Source: Bacillus sp. sid0103
Lineage (GTDB): Bacteria > Bacillota > Bacilli > Bacillales_B > DSM-18226
NCBI RefSeq assembly: GCF_019219025.1
Contig: NZ_JAHUWN010000002.1
Span: 124,001 to 188,000 of the forward strand
Direction: 5' to 3'
DNA length: 64,000 nucleotides
The position numbers and the translations under genes are program-made. How positions within the stretch are numbered: position 1 is the stretch's first letter; every line of letters begins with the position of its first letter. Positions 8,747 through 16,853 of the stretch are shown here, piece after piece. A model generated the notes under the pieces. It was not told where the DNA came from, made no database searches, and saw only the letters and a list, made by a program, of their open reading frames with translations.

Positions 8747-8759
8747 GGTGCCAGGCACC
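8747..8759. repeat. Dispersed palindrome GGTGCCAGGCACC
   Basis: This is a 13-bp palindrome in the galE-metQ gap. Related GGTGACAGGCAC sequences occur at 45.1 and 50.9 kb, where they form part of a longer repeat. The family relationship is inferred from the shared core. Confidence 0.5.
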
Positions 8760-8795
8760 AAAATCCTGGACAAGTTCATAGAAAACATCAATAAA

Positions 8796-8840
8796 AATGC
8801 TTACATTCAATGAAAGATACATTCATTGGATGTAAGCATT
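8796..8840 (-). terminator. Terminator after metQ
   Basis: AATGCTTACAT pairs with ATGTAAGCATT, with a long imperfect stem in between. On the minus strand TTTTATTG follows. Confidence 0.8.
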
Positions 8841-8905
8841 AGTTAAACGAAATGATTCCTTTAAGTGACTGTGGGAATCCCGTTATTAGTAGGTTAAAAT
8901 TCCTG

Positions 8906-9733
8906 TTACTTAGTCATCCATTCCGGTTTTCCGAAGCCTTTAAATTGTTCATCAATGATTTTCTCGAAATTATCCGATTCGACAACGGCTTTAATATCCT
9001 TCGCCAGCTGAGAATCTTTATTTTCTGTTTTGACGGCAACCACATTGCGGTAAGGATCAAGCATATTCTCAAGCGCTAGTGCTTTAAGCAGGTCCATCTT
9101 AGCAGCAAGAGCGAAGTTTCCAGGTACACAAGCTAAATCAGCACTGTCCACAGAACGAGGCAGTTGACCTGCTTCAATCGACTGAAACTTTAAGTTTTTC
9201 TTATTTTCAGTAATATCCTTTTCTGAAACTGTAATCGGATCGGCATTTTCATCGATTTTAATCAAACCTTCATCGCGGAGAGTATTCAAGGCGCGAGCCG
9301 CATTCGTCGGATCATTAGGAAGGGTAACCGTTGCCCCATCCTTAATCTCATCAAGTGATTTATACTTGTTTGAAAAAATCCCCATTGGTGCAGTTGGAAC
9401 GGAAATCAAAGCAGATAAATCCATGTTATTTTCCTTTGCAAAACTACTAAGGTAAATAGAGTGTTGGAAGAGGTTGGCTTGAATATCACCATTATCTAAG
9501 GCTTTGTCTGGTTGAATATAATCACTAAATTCAACCAACTCTACTTTGTAGCCCTTTTCTTCTAATCCTGGTATAATCGCTTTCTTCAACATATCACTAT
9601 AAGGACCCGCTGTGGCACCCAATTTAATATTCTTTGAATTAGCACTTGCCTTTTCCTTTTCACCTGAACTGCCGCACGCTGTTAAAGCAGCTACGACTAA
9701 AAGTAAACTGATTGCTAAAAACCACTTTTTCAT
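8906..9733 (-). CDS. metQ: Methionine ABC transporter substrate-binding lipoprotein
   Basis: This is the extracellular lipoprotein that binds D/L-methionine and delivers it to MetI. The signal peptide ends in a lipobox (LTACGSSGEK, Cys20), after which Lgt and Lsp would attach lipid. The mature part is of the NlpA family: NIKLGATAGPYSDMLK at the start, GDIQANLFQH and PNDPTNAARAL. At 275 aa it is full length. A GAGGGAAAAAG precedes the ATG. It is the last gene of metN-metI-metQ, all controlled by the SAM riboswitch at 11.5 kb, so expression should rise when S-adenosylmethionine is low. Confidence 0.95.
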   Translation of the reverse strand: MKKWFLAISLLLVVAALTACGSSGEKEKASANSKNIKLGATAGPYSDMLKKAIIPGLEEKGYKVELVEFSDYIQPDKALDNGDIQANLFQHSIYLSSFAKENNMDLSALISVPTAPMGIFSNKYKSLDEIKDGATVTLPNDPTNAARALNTLRDEGLIKIDENADPITVSEKDITENKKNLKFQSIEAGQLPRSVDSADLACVPGNFALAAKMDLLKALALENMLDPYRNVVAVKTENKDSQLAKDIKAVVESDNFEKIIDEQFKGFGKPEWMTK

Positions 9734-9753
9734 GACTTTTTCCCTCTTTCTGT

Positions 9754-10428
9754 TTATTTTCTTTTATCGACAACTTTGGCGATGAAATCGCCAAAAAGCT
9801 GAACAAACTGAACTAAAACAATTAAAATGACAACCGTGGCAACCATGATTGTGTTGTCGTAGCGATAATAACCAAAGCGAATCGCTAAATCGCCGATTCC
9901 GCCGCCCCCAACTGTACCGGCCATCGCAGAAAATCCAACCAAACTTATGAGTGTTAGGGTAATCCCAGAGATAATCCCCGACCTTGCCTCAAGGAGCAGG
10001 ACATCTTTAATGATCATCCATGGGGTAGCACCAGCGGCAATCGCGGCCTCGATGACGCCTTTATCGATTTCCCTTAATGCCGTCTCGACAATCCGAGCAA
10101 AGAAGGGAATCGCAGCAACGGAAAGCGAAACACTCGCGGCAGTCGGTCCAATAGTTGTCCCAACTAGAAATTTTGTTAATGGAATTAACGCAACCAATAA
10201 AATGATAAAAGGAATAGATCGGATAAGATTTACAATAAATCCAACGGAAAGCTGGACCGAGCGATTTTGCAAAAACAAGCCCTTGTCCGTAATATATAAG
10301 AGAATCCCTACCGGCAACCCAATTACAATGGAGATGACTAATGAGATAAGAATCATATAAATGGTTTGTACAAAAGCTGTATTAATATCAGGAATAAGCT
10401 CTAAAAGATGATTAAAATCAAAGCCCAT
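9754..10428 (-). CDS. metI: Methionine ABC transporter permease
   Basis: This is the membrane permease of the methionine importer, with five predicted transmembrane helices. The BPD_transp_1 signature EAAIAAGATPWMIIKDVLLLEARSGI contains the EAA-x3-G loop that contacts MetN. I chose the ATG at 10428 (MGFDFNHLLELIPDINTAF), which overlaps the metN end by 11 bp and has GGAGGTG 8 bp upstream. The longer frame from 10464 reads through metN codons. The 224 aa suit the family. It is translationally coupled to metN and lies 20 bp before metQ. Confidence 0.95.
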   Translation of the reverse strand: MGFDFNHLLELIPDINTAFVQTIYMILISLVISIVIGLPVGILLYITDKGLFLQNRSVQLSVGFIVNLIRSIPFIILLVALIPLTKFLVGTTIGPTAASVSLSVAAIPFFARIVETALREIDKGVIEAAIAAGATPWMIIKDVLLLEARSGIISGITLTLISLVGFSAMAGTVGGGGIGDLAIRFGYYRYDNTIMVATVVILIVLVQFVQLFGDFIAKVVDKRK

Positions 10429-11431
10429 TACGTAACACCTCCACTTGTGCTGCCCGGTCTTCAATATACTGAAGCGCCGTCTTCACTTCCTCCTTTGGTC
10501 CTTTCAGTTCCATTATAAAAATGCCAAGCGGCAATTCTTGAATATATTCAATCGAACCATGCAGAAAGTTACCTTTTACGTTAAATTGCTTGAGCGTATC
10601 GGAAATAACACCCTCTCCCGCAACTTTCCCCTTGAACATCACCTTGATGATCGATCCATCACAAGTAGATAAAATCGCCTCCGGAATGTCATAAGAAACA
10701 ACACTATCAATAAACTCTTTGGTGAGTTCGGCCCGAGGGTTGGCAAAAATATCATATACCGCTCCCTCTTCAATGACCTTTCCTTCTTGCATGATCGCCA
10801 TTCGGTGGCAAATTTCCTTGACAACATTCATCTCATGCGTGATTAATACAATGGTAATGCCCAGTTCCTTGTTGATTTTTTTTAAAAGATTTAAGATTGA
10901 CTTGGTTGTGGTCGGATCAAGTGCTGAGGTCGCTTCATCGCATAATAGCACCTTCGGATTATTAGCAAGGGCTCGTGCAATCCCCACCCGTTGTTTTTGT
11001 CCACCGCTCAGCTGTGCAGGGTACACATCTCGTTTATCCGCAAGTCCTACTGTTTCAAGCAATTCTTCCACTCGTTCTTTTATTTGGCTCTTTGGATAGT
11101 TGGCAGCTTTCAAGGAAAACACAATATTCTCAAACACTGTTTTTTGACTGATTAAATAAAAGTGTTGAAAAATCATGCCAATTTTTAACCGGGCCAAACG
11201 CAGATTCTCACCTTTTAGCGAAGTAAGATCAATGCCATCAACGGTAATGCTTCCTTTTGTGGGTCGCTCCAACAGATTGATACAGCGCAGCAACGAACTT
11301 TTTCCGGCACCGGAATACCCGACAATTCCATAAATCTCGCCACTTTGAACAGTTAGCGAAACCTCATCAACACCTTTCACCGTGCCATTTTTCGTTGTGT
11401 AAACCTTTGAAAGATTCTGAATCCCAATCAT
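10418..11431 (-). CDS. metN: Methionine ABC transporter ATP-binding protein
   Basis: This is the ATPase of the methionine importer. Walker A GYSGAGKSS is near residues 38-46, the signature LSGGQKQRV near 140, and Walker B LLCDEATSALDP near 160. The ~95-residue C-terminal NIL/ACT-like regulatory domain (EAILSTCDGSIIKVMFKGK onwards) is present. In MetN this domain binds methionine and inhibits transport. At 337 aa it is complete. It is the first gene of the operon, 55 bp downstream of the riboswitch terminator. Confidence 0.96.
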   Translation of the reverse strand: MIGIQNLSKVYTTKNGTVKGVDEVSLTVQSGEIYGIVGYSGAGKSSLLRCINLLERPTKGSITVDGIDLTSLKGENLRLARLKIGMIFQHFYLISQKTVFENIVFSLKAANYPKSQIKERVEELLETVGLADKRDVYPAQLSGGQKQRVGIARALANNPKVLLCDEATSALDPTTTKSILNLLKKINKELGITIVLITHEMNVVKEICHRMAIMQEGKVIEEGAVYDIFANPRAELTKEFIDSVVSYDIPEAILSTCDGSIIKVMFKGKVAGEGVISDTLKQFNVKGNFLHGSIEYIQELPLGIFIMELKGPKEEVKTALQYIEDRAAQVEVLRNGL

Positions 11432-11485
11432 ATGATTACCTCTTTTTTCAAATTCTATATTTTAAAATAATGATAGCTTCCAAAC

Positions 11486-11515
11486 AAAAATGCCCCTCTC
11501 AACTGAAAGGGGCAT
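11486..11515 (-). terminator. Riboswitch-controlled terminator of metNIQ
   Basis: ATGCCCCT and AGGGGCAT form a GC-rich hairpin followed on the minus strand by TTTTTG. It is the expression platform of the SAM aptamer. The stretch between aptamer and stem repeats ATTTCGA, which could form the antiterminator. Confidence 0.88.
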
Positions 11516-11538
11516 CGAAATACAAATGGATATTTCGA

Positions 11539-11640
11539 CTTATCTTTCAGAATGAAAGTCATTCTGCAGGAATTGGCACCTTCCCTAAAAGGGGGTTGCC
11601 GGACGTCATAGGGCCTAGTCCCTCGGTCGCTCTCGATAAG
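11539..11640 (-). promoter_or_regulatory. SAM-I (S-box) riboswitch aptamer
   Basis: Read on the minus strand, CTTATC opens the P1 helix and AGATAAG closes it at 11539-11545. Between them lie the hallmarks of the S-box: GAGAG, GAGGGACTAGGCCC, CCGGCAACC, GGTGCCAATTCC and the AGAATGA hairpin. The aptamer binds S-adenosylmethionine and then favours the terminator at 11486. The conserved ATGAAG segment reads ATGACGTCC here, a small variation. Confidence 0.95.
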
Positions 11641-11844
11641 TTTATAATCGTTTTTTAAGTTAGGTTGATATTACTAATCAATTTTTATATTGTCAATCAT
11701 CAGAAAATAGTAATTTTCTATGAAAAAGCGCTTCCATTCCTATTAAAGCAATCAACTAAGTAGATTTAAAATTTTTTTATTTTGCTGCACCCAACATTGA
11801 TATTGAACAAAGGGTCGTAGGCATCTGATTGGTCTCCAAACTTA

Positions 11845-11919
11845 TCAACAACATGATGAAGAGGTTTTGATTTCTACTTTTACTGGTTGGGTTGCACAGC
11901 AAGCTGACACAGTTTCCCT
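11845..11919 (-). pseudogene. Remnant of an arsI-type C-terminus
   Basis: The minus strand encodes RETVSACCATQPVKVEIK then TSSSCC and a stop. This closely parallels the tail of the ArsI protein at 40.8 kb (ETMTAKSECCPAKPVKVEMK then TSSCCS). No VOC domain precedes it: the frame runs straight into an ArsR-like palindrome at 11919. It is therefore a relic of a second arsI copy, probably left by deletion or recombination between operator sequences. No start codon or ribosome binding site is present. Confidence 0.75.
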
Positions 11920-11947
11920 TAAATCAAAAAAATATGTTTTTGATTAA
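11919..11947. promoter_or_regulatory. ArsR-like palindrome next to the arsI relic
   Basis: AAATCAAAAA faces TTTTTGATTAA across a short centre. It resembles the ATCAA/TTGAT palindromes of the ars block at 41.4-42.3 kb. It is probably an orphan operator carried with the relic. Confidence 0.55.
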
Positions 11948-11982
11948 AAAAACAGACTTTCTCCTAATGCGAAAAAGTCTGC
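11946..11982 (-). terminator. Terminator at the end of the aromatic cluster
   Basis: GGCAGACTTTTTC pairs with GAAAGTCTG on the minus strand, followed by seven T. It lies about 30 bp past the stop of the VOC gene. Confidence 0.85.
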
Positions 11983-12014
11983 CACTTTTATAGAGTTCAT
12001 ACCCGGTGTTAAAA

Positions 12015-12977
12015 TCAAAATCTTTCAAGTAATTCGATGATTACCTTGTATGTAGAGGTTGTATTCATATATGCATATCTGCCTTTACCGTTCCAAAAGT
12101 TTCCTTGTTGAATAACGGGATAACCCATGCCCTCTAGTAATTTCACTTTTTCCTCCATATTATTGACCACAAAGGAAATATGGTGGACCCCTTCACCTTG
12201 TGTTTCAAGGTGCTTTTTCCACGTGCTTGGTGAATCACCCGGCTCAATTAATTCAAGTTGGAGTAACGGGGTATTTATAAACATGTATTTAGAGTCCGCC
12301 TCCGTTGGCTTTCCTTCAAAAATAACCTGTGTAAGTTCACTTGGGCCAGATTGAATCACTGGAGGCATTTCGACACCTAACAACTTGCAGTACGCCTCGG
12401 CTGCTGCATCAAGATTTTTTACGACAATTGCCAGCTGCTCGACTTTATTGGTTCCCAGTAAGGGAGTGAAGACACCTGTTTTAGGTACCGTATCCCTCGG
12501 TTCAGCACTTTCTAGCAGTTCCAATAGTGTTTTATGACTATTTAACGTATCCACATAAACATATCTTCCCTCACTAGATGTAAATTCGCCACTCTGCAGC
12601 AACGGAAATCCGTTCTCCTCAAAAACAGGCAGCTTCTCTTTAATAGAGTCCACATCAAAGGCGATATGATGGATTCCTTCCCCCACCGAATCCAAAAATT
12701 CGCGCATCGTGCCAGTCTCTTGGTTCGGTTCAATCAATTCAATTTGCACTGTTGGGGTATTTAAAAATACTAATTTACTACGGGAATCAGTTGGCTGACC
12801 GCGAAAGACCACTCTAGAAACTTCACTGTCGCCTGTTAAAAACCATTGAGGTGTCGGTATCCCGAGGAGCTTCGCAAATGCCTCGGATGCTTGCTCAAAA
12901 TCACGAACAACGAATGCAATTTGATTAATGACGTTATTTCCAGCTAACGGCTTTTTTTCCGTCAATGATTCGGTCAT
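12015..12977 (-). CDS. Tandem VOC (glyoxalase/epimerase-like) domain protein
   Basis: This protein has two vicinal-oxygen-chelate domains of about 145 residues each, both starting NxVxQxAxVV (NVINQIAFVVRDF and NKVEQLAIVVKNL). Each carries metal-ligand positions of methylmalonyl-CoA epimerase-like proteins: GEGIHHIAFDV and GEGVHHISFVV (His) and LLELLES and IIELLER (Glu). The start at 12977 has GGGGGA 7 bp upstream; a longer frame overlaps the dehydrogenase gene. It is the last gene of the aromatic cluster. It could be an epimerase, isomerase or lyase on a ring-cleavage or CoA intermediate; sequence alone does not decide. The two halves look like an ancient duplication. Confidence 0.85.
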   Translation of the reverse strand: MTESLTEKKPLAGNNVINQIAFVVRDFEQASEAFAKLLGIPTPQWFLTGDSEVSRVVFRGQPTDSRSKLVFLNTPTVQIELIEPNQETGTMREFLDSVGEGIHHIAFDVDSIKEKLPVFEENGFPLLQSGEFTSSEGRYVYVDTLNSHKTLLELLESAEPRDTVPKTGVFTPLLGTNKVEQLAIVVKNLDAAAEAYCKLLGVEMPPVIQSGPSELTQVIFEGKPTEADSKYMFINTPLLQLELIEPGDSPSTWKKHLETQGEGVHHISFVVNNMEEKVKLLEGMGYPVIQQGNFWNGKGRYAYMNTTSTYKVIIELLERF

Positions 12978-13005
12978 GTATATTCCCCCAGATATTTTTT
13001 CCTCA

Positions 13006-13791
13006 TCAACCAAGCCCGCGAACAGCTAATCCTCCATCGCTTGAAATCACTTCACCCGTAATTGCACGGGCCTGATCGGAAGCAAGTAGAATATAAGCCC
13101 CCACATGGTCTTCCGATTTCATCGCAATTTGCAGTGGGTTCCGTTTTTTTATGCTTTTCTCTTTCGTTTCATTATCGACCATTTTTACAAAAGGCTGCAG
13201 TGGAGGAATGACATGGAGTGCTGTTAAGGTTCCTCCAGGTGCCACCGCATTCACTCGAATGTCCGGTGCTAATTCAAACGCCAGTTGGCGCATGAGTCCA
13301 ATTTGCGCATGCTTACTTGCCGTATACCAAACCCCTCCGCCATCCGGATAAAATCCTGCACCTGAGACAGTGAAAATCATATTCCCGGCTGTTTTCTTAA
13401 GTTCCGCAGTGGCTGCTTTGGCCCCATTAAAATAGCCCTTTACATTGATATTAAATAGAAGGTCATAGGCGTCTGACATCGCTTCCGGGGTGACAGACTC
13501 AAATTTGGCGAATCCGTCGAATACACCCGCATTAGCCACAAAGACGTCTAATTTCCCATATGTTTCGACAGCTGTTTGTACTGCTCGCACATGGTCTTCA
13601 TAGATGGTCACGTCGCCTTCAATGCATTGAACCTGTTCACCAAATTGTTGTTTGAGATCATTTAGTCCAGCTGCAGACCGGTCAAGGATGGTGACAACAG
13701 CACCCTCTTTCACAAATGCCTCGGTGACAGCCTTTCCGATTCCGGAGGCACCTCCGGTCAAATAAATGGATTTTCCTGTAAGTTGAGCCAT
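13006..13791 (-). CDS. cis-Dihydrodiol dehydrogenase (BphB/HcaB-like SDR)
   Basis: This NAD-dependent short-chain dehydrogenase probably oxidises the cis-dihydrodiol made by the ring dioxygenase to a catechol. Features: TGGASGIGK (residues ~12-20), VANAGVFD, the Ser of IFTVSGAGFYPDGGG and catalytic YTASK near residue 155, and a DGGLAVRGLG C-terminus. The segments GNVIFT-type, AGFYPxGGG and LAFELAP-VRVN are the special marks of the BphB/HcaB subfamily among SDRs. Start: the second of two adjacent ATGs, 7 bp after GGAG. It lies downstream of the dioxygenase genes, separated from them by repeat array B. Substrate ring not known. Confidence 0.9.
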   Translation of the reverse strand: MAQLTGKSIYLTGGASGIGKAVTEAFVKEGAVVTILDRSAAGLNDLKQQFGEQVQCIEGDVTIYEDHVRAVQTAVETYGKLDVFVANAGVFDGFAKFESVTPEAMSDAYDLLFNINVKGYFNGAKAATAELKKTAGNMIFTVSGAGFYPDGGGVWYTASKHAQIGLMRQLAFELAPDIRVNAVAPGGTLTALHVIPPLQPFVKMVDNETKEKSIKKRNPLQIAMKSEDHVGAYILLASDQARAITGEVISSDGGLAVRGLG

Positions 13792-13829
13792 CATGGTGCT
13801 CCTTTCTATTTTTGCTACTGGTTTTAATT

Positions 13830-14054
13830 TCGAACACGCAGAACTCCTTTACGTGACGGGCTTCTCTTGTCCTCACTCTTTTCGGGCACGTAGAACCTTT
13901 TTAAGTGACCGGACTCTCTAATCCTGACTCTTTTCGGGAACGTAGAACTCTTTTACGTTACCGGGTTCTCTTGTCCTCACTCTTTTCGGGCACGTAGAAC
14001 TCTTTTACGTTACCGGGTTCTCTTGTCCTCACTCTTTTCGGGCACGTAGAACAG
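13830..14054. repeat. Tandem repeat array B (4 units, period 52 bp)
   Basis: The TACGTGAC-type core recurs at 13850, 13902, 13954 and 14006, exactly 52 bp apart. Each unit has GGGCACGTAGAAC facing TTACGTGAC/TTACGTTAC and the spacer CTCTTGTCCTCACTC. It is related to array A through the CACGTA/TACGTG arms but has a different spacer. It sits inside the aromatic gene cluster between two genes of the same strand. Confidence 0.93.
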
Positions 14055-14068
14055 ACAAAACCTATTTT

Positions 14069-14578
14069 TTATACAAAAATAGCTAAATTCCTAGTATTTA
14101 ATGTCGTTTGGTCCACAATAAAAACCCGCTTAGATAGCTTCCATTCCCCATCAACATAGGTAAACTCATCTTGGCGTTCCCCTGAAATTAAATCATGATG
14201 GATATCGGTACTGCGGCTGCGGTAAATCGTTAAATAACTGTGGACTACCGCTTTTTCATTGGGAACGTACTCGAGCAACCGCACATTATTGACAGACCTC
14301 CGTGTCCGAGAAGGCGGTATTTCTGCCCAGGCGTAATCGGTTTTTAACCGGTCTACGCGGATTTTCAATAATTCAATATCATCATCAAATGCAAACATAT
14401 CTAGAGAATAATCGGGACGCTCGATCCCTTCCTTATTGACCCGAACCGGCATTTGATAGGAAATGTTCGAATGCAGCAGACTAAACCAACTATCAAAATC
14501 AATATCATCCAGAAACTTTGCTTCTGTATACAGCCATTGTTCAAATTCATAGGTTGCCAGCATCTTCTCTAAACTCAT
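14069..14578 (-). CDS. Aromatic-ring-hydroxylating dioxygenase, beta subunit
   Basis: This is the small, non-catalytic subunit of a Rieske oxygenase hetero-hexamer. The fold is SnoaL/NTF2-like. Typical family sections are seen: FEQWLYTEAKFLDDIDFDSWFSLL at the start, RVDRLKTDYAWAEIPPSRTRRSVNNVR in the middle (the WxExPPSRTRR block is diagnostic) and VFIVDQTTLNTRNLAIFV at the end. I chose the ATG at 14578 because GGGAGGAG precedes it by 6-7 bp. The 169 aa fit. It follows the alpha subunit gene by ~48 bp and would assemble with it in the cytoplasm. Confidence 0.93.
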   Translation of the reverse strand: MSLEKMLATYEFEQWLYTEAKFLDDIDFDSWFSLLHSNISYQMPVRVNKEGIERPDYSLDMFAFDDDIELLKIRVDRLKTDYAWAEIPPSRTRRSVNNVRLLEYVPNEKAVVHSYLTIYRSRSTDIHHDLISGERQDEFTYVDGEWKLSKRVFIVDQTTLNTRNLAIFV

Positions 14579-14626
14579 CTTGACTCCTCCCATCATTCAC
14601 ACATATTTCAAAAAGGCTCTCCCACA

Positions 14627-15931
14627 CTAGGTAGTCATTAGATCGAGCCAGTAACGATAAAAGTTCCTTTGATTGGCCTCCGTGAACTTATCATCAAAAA
14701 CCACACCAGGACCAACAAAATCCTCGACAGGTTGACGATGTAAACCCATCGTATAATTAAAGGTCAACTGTTTCACTAATGGCATCGTACCGGAGGCCGC
14801 AGCAGTAATATCCGTAAATACCTCTGTGTCATCCTGTTCAAAAATTCCAGACGGGCTGAAGGTTAAAATAAACGATTCACGAGAACGCTTTTTCCAATCG
14901 AGTGAAGCATTTTTCTCGACTAAAAACCAAGTAATGACCTCCATTTTGTCGACCCCAACCGGTCTCCATAGACGAACCGAAGTATTCGAGATCAACTGGC
15001 CTTTTACCTTTGTATGAGAAATTAAGAAGGAAAGATTCGGAAAAATATTCCCAATCATATTTTTTAGATTAGACAAGACATCATATTGTTCTTCGGTTAA
15101 ATTGGACTTAAACTCATCTTTGAGTTCTTCAGGAAAAGCAAAATCAGGATTAGGCGTCCCAAGATTTAAACCATGTCCATGGTTTGTATGGATTTGATAC
15201 CCTTTTTTGGAATAAGTTGCACTTGGAACCATTCCTAATTTAACAATCGAGCCATGCGTCACCATGGTATGATAGGAATCACCGACAAAATTATCGGCAC
15301 CAATTTTCCAATTCGATTGAATAATAAATCGTTGCGGCGGCCCGACTACTTCCATTTCAGCCCGTCCTACTAAAATATCTAGATACCATTTAAAGTCACC
15401 TAAAAAATCTTCTAATGATTCAGCTTCGTCATTCCATGTACCAAAGATCAGGCCTTTGTAGGTTTCAATTCTGACTTTATGAAGCCCTAAACCCGATTTA
15501 TCAAAGCCTTCACCGTAAATATCCTTTTGCAGCGGAACGCCGACACAATCGCCATTGTTTTTAAAATTAAAGCCATGATATGGGCATGTAAAGGAAGATT
15601 TATTGCCGGCATCTGCGCGGCAAAGCTTCATACCGCGGTGGGTACACATATTATATAGACCACGTATTTCACCATCAGCACCGCGTGTAAGAATGACAGA
15701 ATAACCAGCTACATCTCTAGTAATGAAATCATTTTTATTGGGGATTTCTGATTCATGACCAATAAACAACCAGGTTTTTAAAAATACCTTCTTGTGTTCA
15801 ATGTCATAAATCTTTGGGTCACCTAAAAGCGAGGCAGGAATGGAACCTTCTTCTGGTCGAACGGATTCTATTAAGTATTCAATGGCATCTTTTTGCGACA
15901 TTTCTTCAAGATTGATGTTTGTTTTAAGCAT
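14627..15931 (-). CDS. Aromatic-ring-hydroxylating dioxygenase, alpha subunit (Rieske)
   Basis: This is the catalytic subunit that inserts both atoms of O2 into an aromatic ring. The Rieske [2Fe-2S] cluster ligands are Cys96, His98 (CTHRG) and Cys116, His119 (CPYHGF). The mononuclear iron site is in NWKIGADNFVGDSYHTMVTH, with His221, His226 and bridging Asp218; a further Asp in EQDDTEVF is the likely third ligand. At 434 aa it is full length and resembles the biphenyl/phenylpropionate group more than benzoate or phthalate oxygenases (inference from motifs). No ferredoxin or reductase gene was found in the window, so electrons must come from proteins encoded elsewhere. Confidence 0.95.
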   Translation of the reverse strand: MLKTNINLEEMSQKDAIEYLIESVRPEEGSIPASLLGDPKIYDIEHKKVFLKTWLFIGHESEIPNKNDFITRDVAGYSVILTRGADGEIRGLYNMCTHRGMKLCRADAGNKSSFTCPYHGFNFKNNGDCVGVPLQKDIYGEGFDKSGLGLHKVRIETYKGLIFGTWNDEAESLEDFLGDFKWYLDILVGRAEMEVVGPPQRFIIQSNWKIGADNFVGDSYHTMVTHGSIVKLGMVPSATYSKKGYQIHTNHGHGLNLGTPNPDFAFPEELKDEFKSNLTEEQYDVLSNLKNMIGNIFPNLSFLISHTKVKGQLISNTSVRLWRPVGVDKMEVITWFLVEKNASLDWKKRSRESFILTFSPSGIFEQDDTEVFTDITAAASGTMPLVKQLTFNYTMGLHRQPVEDFVGPGVVFDDKFTEANQRNFYRYWLDLMTT

Positions 15932-16054
15932 AAGCCTTCACCCCAAAGTACTAAATTTTTTCTTCATTTTTATAGGAGAATGAAATCAAAAATCCTTGGG
16001 TTTCCCCTTTTACCCCATTATACTGAATGAACATCCCCATTTTCATTCTACTAT

Positions 16055-16840
16055 TTATCCCAATTTTACAACTGCATCTTTATTTTTCAGTGCTGACAGC
16101 ACACTTAGCGCAGCCAAGTAACTAGTTTTCGGATTATTCGGCATCGGATCATTTTCGACTTGAAGCGACAATTTACCGAAAGACCCATTGGCCTTAATCG
16201 AATGACTATTTTTTCTTACCTTTGGATCAGAGATAATTTTCACCCTTGTTTTATCTGGCCCCAGCCCCGCCAAAGATAAAATAATCGATACATTAATATT
16301 TTTCGGGAATAACTCGATCGCTTCATTTGCCGAGCCTTCGAACATCACTTGTTCTCGATCAGCAGGAGCCCCTGGCAATGCTTGGGGAGGCTTTCGAGTA
16401 ATTATCGAAACGGATTCTAGTTCGCCAATCGATTTAGCCGCTTTCAGGACATCTAATCCACCGATGGCCCCTGACGGTAAATGAATTTTCGTACCGCTTG
16501 CTTGACAGATTCCTTCAAGTTCCCGGTAAAATTCTACATCGGCTAAGGCACCCACACTGCTTAACACGAGATCTTTTCCACTTGCTAAAATAGCAGCCGC
16601 ATAGTCTTTCACCACTTCAATGGTCGCAGCTTCAATCACAACGTCAATCGTAGGATTCTCGATGAGTGATTGAATATCACCATAGTGTTCTGTCTCAAAC
16701 TCAGCAGCAATCTGCTCCGCCGTTTGTTTATTCCGTGTATAGAGGCCAACAATATTACACCCAGGAAGAAATCCTTCGATATTGATGCGTTGAAGAAGGA
16801 ACTTGCCAATATTTCCTCCCCCAATTAACCCTATTTTCAT
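16055..16840 (-). CDS. Aspartate-dehydrogenase-like NAD(P) oxidoreductase
   Basis: This protein has an N-terminal Rossmann fold (MKIGLIGGGNIGKFLL, GxGxxG type) and a C-terminal domain with HLPSGAIGGLDVLKAA and PGAPADREQVMFEGSANEAIELFPKNINVS, the usual marks of L-aspartate dehydrogenase (NadX family). I chose the ATG at 16840; the longer frame overlaps the aldehyde dehydrogenase gene. It lies inside the aromatic cluster, so it may act on an amino or imino acid derived from the substrate, or on an aldehyde/ketone, rather than on aspartate. NAD biosynthesis genes are absent nearby, which argues against a NadX role. The exact reaction is unknown. Confidence 0.82.
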   Translation of the reverse strand: MKIGLIGGGNIGKFLLQRINIEGFLPGCNIVGLYTRNKQTAEQIAAEFETEHYGDIQSLIENPTIDVVIEAATIEVVKDYAAAILASGKDLVLSSVGALADVEFYRELEGICQASGTKIHLPSGAIGGLDVLKAAKSIGELESVSIITRKPPQALPGAPADREQVMFEGSANEAIELFPKNINVSIILSLAGLGPDKTRVKIISDPKVRKNSHSIKANGSFGKLSLQVENDPMPNNPKTSYLAALSVLSALKNKDAVVKLG

Positions 16841-16853
16841 TTGGATTCCTCCC

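Noticed and set aside
16055..16840. NadX aspartate dehydrogenase of NAD biosynthesis
   Set aside because: nadA and nadC are absent here, and the gene sits inside the aromatic cluster; only the family resemblance was kept.
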